Source of the DNA: an uncultured beta proteobacterium
GTDB taxonomy: Bacteria; Pseudomonadota; Gammaproteobacteria; Burkholderiales; Burkholderiaceae_B
Assembly (NCBI GenBank): GCA_903929925.1
Contig: CAIYWO010000406.1
Location: forward strand, 1-5,825
DNA length: 5,825 bases
Direction: 5' to 3'
The position numbers were made by a program, and so were the translations under genes. Under the pieces are notes generated by a model. It saw only the letters and a list, made by a program, of their open reading frames with translations, was not told the origin of the DNA and ran no database searches. Positions 1 to 4,872 of this stretch are shown here, piece by piece; positions within the stretch are counted from its first letter, which is position 1; each line of letters opens with the position of its first letter.

Positions 1-84
1 CACCCCTGGGCTGCGGGCGGGCATGACCCCGTCTGCCAACCACCGCGCCCCAAACAGCCAAGCCCCCGCGGTCACGCTGATTAA
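1..84 (+). CDS. yidD: YidD, membrane protein insertion efficiency factor (3' end only)
   Basis: Reading frame 1 is open from the window edge to a TAA at 82-84 and gives 27 residues beginning HPWAAGGHDPV. This matches the conserved C-terminal signature of YidD (HP[FW]..GG.DPV), followed by a short, Pro/Arg-rich, poorly conserved tail. YidD is a small (about 70-100 residue) membrane-associated protein that assists YidC in inserting inner-membrane proteins. Its gene normally sits between rnpA and yidC, as it does here: yidC starts 47 bp downstream. The start and most of the protein lie outside the window. The call rests on this short signature plus the gene order, which together are quite specific. 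Confidence 0.85.
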   Translation, partial: HPWAAGGHDPVCQPPRPKQPSPRGHAD

Positions 85-131
85 CGCTAAACTGCGAGCC
101 TCACTTGGTTAGCACCTTTATTTAGGCAAGA

Positions 132-1841
132 ATGGATATCCGACGCACCATCCTCTTAATGATTTTTTCGTTTTCACTGCTCATGCTGTGGAACAACTGG
201 CAAGTCCATCAGGGCAACCCGCCGTTGTTTGGTGCACCCCCGCCAAAGGCCACTCCAGCAGCAACGACCACGCCACCTGACTCGGGCGCGACAACCCAAG
301 GCGGTGTGCCAAGTGCGCCAGCACAAGCTGCGACACCAGGAGCAGCTCCAACAGTGCCCGGCACAAGCGCAGCGCCTGCTGCCCAAGCTCAGACCGTGAC
401 TGTTAAGTCAGACGTCTTGGCACTCACCTTCGATCTGCAAGGCGCCCAACTCGTACGCGCTGAATTGCTCAACGTTCCCGGCAAAGACGACAAGAAGCAA
501 CCCTTCGTATTGTTAAGCCGTGAGGCCGGACACATCTATGTCGTTCAGTCTGGTTTGACCGGCGCACCTGCGGGCTCACTCTATCCAACACACCTCGCCA
601 ACTATAAGTTGGTCACAGAAGCAAAAGGGCTCAACGGCAACACCCTAGTTGTTAAATTCGAATCAGAAGCGAGTGGCGTCAAGCTCACAAAAACCTTCAC
701 GCTAACGCGCGGCAGTTACGCGATCGCTGTTGACCACCAGATCGAAAACCTGTCTGCACAGCCTGTTACACCGTCGGTCTATCTACAGATCACGCGTGAC
801 GGTTCCGACCCAATGGGTCAAAGCAATACACCTAGCTTTTTACAAGGTCCCGTCAGCTTTACTGGCCCTGCTGTGTATTCAGATCAGGACAAGTTTCAAA
901 AGATCACTTTCCCAGAAATCGAAAAGCGTAAGGCACAGTACATCAAACAAGCTGACAACGGCTGGTTTGCAATGGTTCAGCATTACTTCGTGACCGCATG
1001 GGTTCCTCCACAAGGCAAAACCCGAAACTATGAGGTGACGGAGCTTGAAAAGAACTTGTTCGCTGTGCGTAGTATTGAACCTGTTGGAACGATCAACCCT
1101 GGTAGCCAAGTATCGGTTCCTACCAAGCTTTGGGTGGGTCCTCAAGACCAGTCTGAGTTAGAAGCTGTTGCACCCGGCCTTGAGCTTGTGGTTGATTATG
1201 GTTTATTAACCATCATCGCCAAGCCCGTCTTTACGTTGATGACATGGCTCTTCTCGCTGCTTGGTAACTGGGGCTGGACGATCGTTGCCTTGACGGTGCT
1301 CATCAAGGCGGCGTTTTATCCCTTGTCCGCAGCAAGCTACCGTTCGATGGCAAAGATGAAGTTGGTTGCACCACGTCTGCAGGCGCTCAGAGAAAAGTTT
1401 GGTGATGATCGTCAGAAGCTCAATACAGCAATGATGGAAATGTATCGCACCGAAAAAATCAATCCTCTGGGTGGTTGTCTACCTATCGTGATTCAAATTC
1501 CGGTTTTCATTTCTCTTTATTATGTGCTGGGCTCCAGTGTTGAGCTTCGCGGCGCACCCTGGATTCTGTGGATCCATGACTTATCAGTACAAGATCCTTA
1601 TTTCATCTTGCCGTTAATCATGATGGCGACCATGTTCATTCAGATGAAACTGAACCCAACTCCTCCGGACCCCGTACAGGCAAAAGTCATGATGTTTATG
1701 CCGCTCGTGTTCGGCGGCATGATGTTCTTCTTTCCTTCCGGTCTAGTTTTGTATTGGTGCGTCAACAACATCTTGTCGATCGCGCAGCAATGGCACATCA
1801 CCCGTACCATCGCAACACAATCTGCTGCGGCGCACCGGTAG
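132..1841 (+). CDS. yidC: YidC membrane protein insertase (Oxa1/Alb3 family)
   Basis: YidC inserts and folds inner-membrane proteins, alone or with SecYEG. The product has 569 residues, usual for a proteobacterial YidC. The start is supported by the family N-terminus MDIRRTILLMIFS; an AGG at 124-126 is a weak ribosome site. Visible parts: TM1 at about 5-20; a low-complexity Pro/Ala/Thr-rich linker at about 28-86; the periplasmic beta-sandwich domain at about 87-345; then the conserved insertase core. The core has TM2 at about 380-398, a cytoplasmic helical hairpin at about 403-441, the INPLGGCLP motif at 443-451 leading into TM3, TM4 at about 489-506, and TM5 and TM6 at about 517-552 with FPSGLVLYW at 534-542. 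The groove arginine of E. coli YidC (Arg366) aligns with Lys392, which keeps the positive charge. The basic C-terminal tail is short. mnmE begins 14 bp downstream and is probably co-transcribed. Confidence 0.97.
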   Translation: MDIRRTILLMIFSFSLLMLWNNWQVHQGNPPLFGAPPPKATPAATTTPPDSGATTQGGVPSAPAQAATPGAAPTVPGTSAAPAAQAQTVTVKSDVLALTFDLQGAQLVRAELLNVPGKDDKKQPFVLLSREAGHIYVVQSGLTGAPAGSLYPTHLANYKLVTEAKGLNGNTLVVKFESEASGVKLTKTFTLTRGSYAIAVDHQIENLSAQPVTPSVYLQITRDGSDPMGQSNTPSFLQGPVSFTGPAVYSDQDKFQKITFPEIEKRKAQYIKQADNGWFAMVQHYFVTAWVPPQGKTRNYEVTELEKNLFAVRSIEPVGTINPGSQVSVPTKLWVGPQDQSELEAVAPGLELVVDYGLLTIIAKPVFTLMTWLFSLLGNWGWTIVALTVLIKAAFYPLSAASYRSMAKMKLVAPRLQALREKFGDDRQKLNTAMMEMYRTEKINPLGGCLPIVIQIPVFISLYYVLGSSVELRGAPWILWIHDLSVQDPYFILPLIMMATMFIQMKLNPTPPDPVQAKVMMFMPLVFGGMMFFFPSGLVLYWCVNNILSIAQQWHITRTIATQSAAAHR

Positions 1842-1855
1842 CCCTTACATGACAC

Positions 1856-3226
1856 ATGTCTACCTCTGCTAGCCAGCCAATCGCCGCTATTGCCACCGCC
1901 CCTGGTCGGGGTGGCATCGGCATAGTTAGAGTATCAGGCCCCGCGTTGGGGCCTTTTATTTATGCCTTGCTTGGTCGTGCCCTCACCGCGCGCCACGCAA
2001 CCTTTGGGCCGTTCCCTGATGCGACGGGAAAGGCAATTGATCAAGGTCTCGCAATATATTTTTCTTCTCCCAACTCTTACACAGGAGAAGACGTTCTTGA
2101 GCTTCAAGGACATGGCGGCCCTGCTGTATTACAAGCGTTACTCAAGCGTTGTTTAAGCGTTGGAGCAGCTTTTGGTTTACGCATGGCCGCGCCAGGTGAG
2201 TTTACGTTACGTGCTTTTTTAAATGACAAAATTGACCTTGCTCAGGCTGAAGCTGTTGCCGACTTGATCGACGCAACCTCGGAAGCTGCGGCACGCGCAG
2301 CGATGGCTTCCTATCAAGGTGATTTCTCTGATCGCATTGATAAGCTAACGGCGAAAATTATTGAGTTGCGTATGCTGGTAGAAGCAACGTTAGATTTTCC
2401 AGAAGAAGAAATTGAGTTTCTTGAAAAGTTTCAAGCGCGCGCACGGCTAGCTTCTATTCAAGAAGAGCTCAGTCATGTGCTGATCCAAAGCCAGCAAGGC
2501 ATGGTCCTACGAGAAGGTTTGCATGTTGTTTTGGCAGGCGAACCAAACGTTGGCAAATCTAGTCTATTAAACGCACTCGCTGGGCAAGATTTGGCGATCG
2601 TGACGGATATTGCAGGGACTACTCGCGATAAAGTGTCTCAAGTTATTCACTTGGATGGCGTACCAGTCACTATCATTGACACAGCTGGTTTACGCGATAC
2701 CGATGACAAAATCGAAGCCCTTGGTATCGCGCGCAGTTGGGAAGAAATCAAACGGGCTGATGTTGTGCTGCACTTATTAGATATTCAACAGCCTGATAGT
2801 CCCCTAGATAAGCAAATTACGGAATACCGCTCAGCAAAAAGCGTGATACTCAAGATATTCAACAAGTGTGATCTTCTAAATTCTGACTCAGCGCGTCGCC
2901 TGGCTTCGCACGATGACGCACTATATATCTCTGCCAAAACGGGCGATGGTTTAAACGAATTGCGTATGCGTTTGTTAGAGATTGCTGGCTGGCAACCAGG
3001 CCAGGAGTCGCCATGGCTAGCGCGCCAACGTCACATCGATGCGTTACATGCCGCACAAGACTCTTTATTTAATGCACAAGTACATGCTGAGCAAAACGAC
3101 CGTGTGCTGGACTTATTCGCTGAGGAACTCCGCCTTGCGCACGATCATCTTGGTGCGATTACCGGACGAATGACGCCAGATGAACTGTTAGGTGAAATTT
3201 TCTCGCGCTTTTGTATCGGTAAGTAG
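1856..3226 (+). CDS. mnmE: MnmE (TrmE), tRNA uridine-5-carboxymethylaminomethyl modification GTPase
   Basis: MnmE works with MnmG to modify the wobble uridine (U34) of certain tRNAs, using a folate-derived one-carbon unit, FAD and GTP hydrolysis. The product has 456 residues, the normal length. The N-terminal tetrahydrofolate-binding domain spans about 1-120 (IAAIATAPGRGGIGIVRVSG near its start, APGEFTLRAFLN at 112-123). A helical domain surrounds the inserted G domain. All G motifs are present: G1 GEPNVGKS 228-235, G2 GTTRD 254-258, G3 DTAG 275-278, G4 NKCD 336-339, G5 SAK 359-361. The C-terminal FCIGK (452-456) keeps the conserved cysteine (453). The ATG at 1856 lies 14 bp after the yidC stop with no clear Shine-Dalgarno sequence, suggesting translation coupled to yidC. 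The nearby ATG at 1849 is out of frame and soon stops. No mnmG follows directly; a probable origin region does. Confidence 0.98.
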   Translation: MSTSASQPIAAIATAPGRGGIGIVRVSGPALGPFIYALLGRALTARHATFGPFPDATGKAIDQGLAIYFSSPNSYTGEDVLELQGHGGPAVLQALLKRCLSVGAAFGLRMAAPGEFTLRAFLNDKIDLAQAEAVADLIDATSEAAARAAMASYQGDFSDRIDKLTAKIIELRMLVEATLDFPEEEIEFLEKFQARARLASIQEELSHVLIQSQQGMVLREGLHVVLAGEPNVGKSSLLNALAGQDLAIVTDIAGTTRDKVSQVIHLDGVPVTIIDTAGLRDTDDKIEALGIARSWEEIKRADVVLHLLDIQQPDSPLDKQITEYRSAKSVILKIFNKCDLLNSDSARRLASHDDALYISAKTGDGLNELRMRLLEIAGWQPGQESPWLARQRHIDALHAAQDSLFNAQVHAEQNDRVLDLFAEELRLAHDHLGAITGRMTPDELLGEIFSRFCIGK

Positions 3227-3246
3227 CTCTATTAATTCGTTCCACT

Positions 3247-3272
3247 TTTCTCCATCTATAGAGAGAAGTTTT
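3247..3272 (+). terminator. Weak candidate terminator after mnmE
   Basis: Twenty bases after the mnmE stop, TTCTC (3248-3252) can pair with GAGAA (3263-3267), with one further T-G pair outside and a 10-base loop; TTTT follows at 3269-3272. The stem is short and AT-rich, so intrinsic termination here would be inefficient. It is listed because a stop to yidC-mnmE transcription is expected before the origin-like region. Confidence 0.25.
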
Positions 3273-3326
3273 CCGATCATCTGTTGTTTTTTGAGCAGAT
3301 TTACATTTTGTTGCAAAATAATTGAC

Positions 3327-3335
3327 TGGGGATAA
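3327..3335 (-). other. DnaA box, one mismatch
   Basis: The plus strand reads TGGGGATAA; the minus strand TTATCCCCA matches TTATCCACA at 8 of 9 positions. It is the leftmost member of the cluster. Confidence 0.45.
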
Positions 3336-3350
3336 CTACAGCATGAGCTG

Positions 3351-3359
3351 TGTGCATAA
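3351..3359 (-). other. DnaA box TTATGCACA
   Basis: The plus strand reads TGTGCATAA, so the minus strand is TTATGCACA, a full match to the relaxed DnaA box TTATNCACA. It is separated by one base from the next, oppositely oriented box at 3361, giving a head-to-head pair. Confidence 0.6.
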
Positions 3360-3360
3360 C

Positions 3361-3369
3361 TTGTGCACA
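3361..3369 (+). other. DnaA box, one mismatch
   Basis: TTGTGCACA differs from TTATNCACA only at the third base. The core TGTGCACA is palindromic, so a weaker match also exists on the minus strand. Confidence 0.45.
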
Positions 3370-3418
3370 GCGCTTGAATAACTACCTCGTTTACGATGAT
3401 TAGAAAACTTGTTCATGT

Positions 3419-3427
3419 TCATCCACA
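3419..3427 (+). other. DnaA box, one mismatch
   Basis: TCATCCACA matches TTATCCACA at 8 of 9 positions. It overlaps the second copy of a tandem GTTCAT repeat (3411-3422). Confidence 0.5.
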
Positions 3428-3504
3428 AAACTAAACAGACGTTACCCTCAAGATATTTCGTCTACAAACTAATGATTTCTATATGATTTGATGAGTTGTT
3501 CCAC

Positions 3505-3513
3505 TTATCCACA
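3505..3513 (+). other. Perfect DnaA box TTATCCACA
   Basis: This is an exact match to the high-affinity DnaA box. It points toward the AT-rich tract that begins about 17 bp further right, the position expected for the box that seeds DnaA assembly onto the unwinding element. Confidence 0.75.
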
Positions 3514-3520
3514 AGGCATC

Positions 3521-3529
3521 TTATCCATT
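3521..3529 (+). other. Degenerate DnaA box beside the AT tract
   Basis: TTATCCATT matches TTATCCACA at 7 of 9 positions. It is in the same orientation as the perfect box, 16 bp start to start, and directly abuts the AT-rich tract. A low-affinity box here would fit a DnaA filament growing toward the unwinding element. Confidence 0.4.
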
Positions 3530-3564
3530 AGTTTTTATATATATAAACAAATAAATAAATACAT
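3530..3564. repeat. AT-rich tract with tandem AAAT tetrads, candidate duplex unwinding element
   Basis: Between 3531 and 3560 only two bases are G or C. The left part is T5 followed by alternating TATATATA. The right part is a run of five tetrads, AAAC-AAAT-AAAT-AAAT-ACAT (3545-3564). Low duplex stability and tandem AT-rich repeats next to DnaA boxes are the usual character of the region where an origin first opens. A further A/T-rich patch (3585-3611) lies to its right. Confidence 0.55.
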
Positions 3565-3600
3565 AAGCCAAAACACTTTCGCCTAAAAAAAGTTCTGCAT

Positions 3601-3628
3601 AAAAAATATTTACAGGCAACGTTGCTGT
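3601..3628 (-). terminator. Candidate intrinsic terminator of the aminotransferase gene
   Basis: Just past the minus-strand stop, the 10-bp palindrome GCAACGTTGC (3616-3625) is flanked by ACA and TGT, which also pair if one G (3615) is bulged out. On the minus strand the hairpin is followed by TAAATATTTTTT. The loop is tight (ACGT) and the T run starts a few bases late, so strength is uncertain. The position fits the end of this gene and would shield the origin-like region from transcription. Confidence 0.4.
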
Positions 3629-3635
3629 GCTTAAA

Positions 3636-4805
3636 TCAGATCTTCGTTAAACGTTCGATTGCTTGATCAAGGGTGGTGTCCTTTTTCGCAAAGCAAAAAC
3701 GTACGATGTGATGATTCGACGAGGGGGCCGTTGGATTTTCATAAAAAGCTGAAACTGGTATGACAGTGACGCCATGGTGTTGGGTCAACCAGATTGAAAA
3801 ATCTGCTTCTGATTCATCCGATATGTCACTGTAATCGGCAAGCATAAAAAACGTACCTGGGCTGGGAAGGGTTTTAAAACGGGTTTTGCTTAAGCCAGCA
3901 GCAAGGTGGTCTCGTTTACGCTGGTAAAAATCTGGGAGAATTAAGTATGTACTGGCATCTGCCGTATAAGCAGCTAGACCGTACTGTAGGACAGAAGGAA
4001 CCGTAAACACCATAAATTGATGTACTTTGCGCAACTCGGTTGTCATGTTTTTTGGAGCGCAGCAGTAGCCAATTTTCCAGCCGGTGGTGTGTGTCGTTTT
4101 ACCGAATGAAGAAATGACAAATGTTCTATCAGCTAACACGGGGCTTGAGGCAAGGCTTAAATGCGGTGCGCTGTCAAAAATAATATGTTCGTACACCTCG
4201 TCTGACAAAATCATGATGTTTGTGTTTTGAACGAGTTGCTCTAACGCCTCAAGATCCGTCGTCTTAAGAATTGCACCTGTTGGGTTGTGTGGCGAATTGA
4301 TAATGAGTAAACGTGTTTTAGCGGTAATGCTAGCTTTGACGCGATTCCAATCAATGCTAAACAGAGGGTTCGCTTCTGTTGGTGACACCATAGGAATGGT
4401 TATAGCCCGCGCACCTGCTAAGCGAATTGCTGGTAAGTAACAGTCATAGCAAGGCTCTAATACCAAGACCTCATCACCGGTGCCAACGCTGGCAAGTACT
4501 GCAGCCATAATGGCTTGTGTTGCGCCACTCGTGACAGTGATCTCAGTGTCGACATCATAAGAGCGACCATAAAGAGTCTTTACCTTTTGATGGATGACTT
4601 CTCGCAGTGCTGGTACTCCAGCCATTGCTGGATATTGATTTAAGCCATCTGCCATGGCTTTGCTAACAAGGCCTTGTAATCGCTCGTCAGTATTGAAGTC
4701 AGGAAATCCCTGGCCAAGATTGATAGCTTTGTAATCCAATGCCATCTTGCTCATGGTCGTAAAAATAGTAGTGCCGACTTCTGGGAGTTTTGACGTGATT
4801 TGCAT
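3636..4805 (-). CDS. ybdL: PLP-dependent aminotransferase, YbdL-type methionine aminotransferase
   Basis: This is a fold-type I (class I/II) aminotransferase of 389 residues, a full family length. It resembles E. coli YbdL throughout: SKLPEVGTTIFTTMS at 5-19, INLGQGFPDF at 28-37, and CFAKKDTTL near the end. YbdL-type enzymes transaminate methionine and some aromatic amino acids or histidine, and related enzymes act in methionine salvage on the keto acid KMTB. Cofactor residues are visible: SGAT at 93-96 and Tyr120 in EPCYDCY around the ring and phosphate, Asn174 in SPHNPTG, Asp202 and Tyr205 in SDEVYEH, the Schiff-base Lys236 in SSFGKT, and the substrate-carboxylate Arg369 in IVRFCF. It is cytosolic, with no signal peptide. 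The ATG at 4805 gives the expected N-terminus, though no clear Shine-Dalgarno sequence precedes it. It converges on mnmE and diverges from the AbrB-family gene. Kynurenine/glutamine transaminase-like activity is the main alternative. Confidence 0.9.
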   Translation of the reverse strand: MQITSKLPEVGTTIFTTMSKMALDYKAINLGQGFPDFNTDERLQGLVSKAMADGLNQYPAMAGVPALREVIHQKVKTLYGRSYDVDTEITVTSGATQAIMAAVLASVGTGDEVLVLEPCYDCYLPAIRLAGARAITIPMVSPTEANPLFSIDWNRVKASITAKTRLLIINSPHNPTGAILKTTDLEALEQLVQNTNIMILSDEVYEHIIFDSAPHLSLASSPVLADRTFVISSFGKTTHTTGWKIGYCCAPKNMTTELRKVHQFMVFTVPSVLQYGLAAYTADASTYLILPDFYQRKRDHLAAGLSKTRFKTLPSPGTFFMLADYSDISDESEADFSIWLTQHHGVTVIPVSAFYENPTAPSSNHHIVRFCFAKKDTTLDQAIERLTKI

Positions 4806-4814
4806 GGTTTAATT

Positions 4815-4846
4815 TGGACAAAACAGAGGTGTTATCGCTAGATAAT
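4815..4846 (+). promoter_or_regulatory. Weak candidate promoter for the AbrB-family gene in the divergent gap
   Basis: The 67-bp gap 4806-4872 must hold the start signals of both divergent genes. On the plus strand TGGACA (4815-4820, 5 of 6 to TTGACA) and GATAAT (4841-4846, 5 of 6 to TATAAT) look like -35 and -10 elements. Their 20-bp spacing is longer than the usual 16-18. On the minus strand the same spot offers TATTAT (4847-4842) as a -10 for the aminotransferase, without a recognisable -35. The two starts may share this AT-rich core. Confidence 0.3.
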
Positions 4847-4872
4847 ACGCACTTTTAAATGGTCGCGCCGCG

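Larger units (their letters stand above)
3320..3640. other. oriC: Probable chromosomal replication origin (oriC): DnaA box cluster plus AT-rich unwinding element
   Basis: This occupies most of the 409-bp gene-free gap 3227-3635, which is about 33% G+C by hand count against 45-50% in the flanking genes. DnaA-box-like 9-mers (consensus TTATNCACA) occur at 3327-3335, 3351-3359, 3361-3369, 3419-3427, 3505-3513 (perfect TTATCCACA) and 3521-3529. Weaker one-mismatch sites lie beyond the AT tract on the minus strand at 3594-3602 (TTATGCAGA) and 3626-3634 (TTAAGCACA). The AT-rich tract 3530-3564 adjoins the perfect box. The flanking genes converge, so promoter or operator duty is unlikely. mnmE is a gene often found near proteobacterial origins, and strand skew turns positive across the gap. 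No dnaA, mnmG or parAB lies inside the window to confirm it. The alternative is a non-origin DnaA-binding cluster (a titration site). Confidence 0.65.

Noticed and set aside
85..131. Possible promoter between yidD and yidC (TTGGTT at 105-110)
   Set aside because: No -10 element lies at a workable distance; yidC is more simply read from upstream with yidD.
174..386. Minus-strand open frames inside the 5' part of yidC
   Set aside because: They lie opposite the high-G+C linker of a certain gene and encode Cys/Trp/Arg-rich sequence with no family resemblance.
1640..1855. Minus-strand open frame across the yidC 3' end up to mnmE
   Set aside because: It is antisense to conserved TM5 and TM6 of YidC, has no recognisable protein signature and no plausible start signals.
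2859..3056. Minus-strand 65-codon frame inside mnmE
   Set aside because: It lies antisense to the G4-G5 region of a conserved gene; composition and position indicate a shadow frame.
3437..3463. Inverted repeat AGACG ... CGTCT with 17-bp spacer in the gap
   Set aside because: Arms of five bases at this distance are expected by chance in a 400-bp region; no T run follows and no known operator matches.
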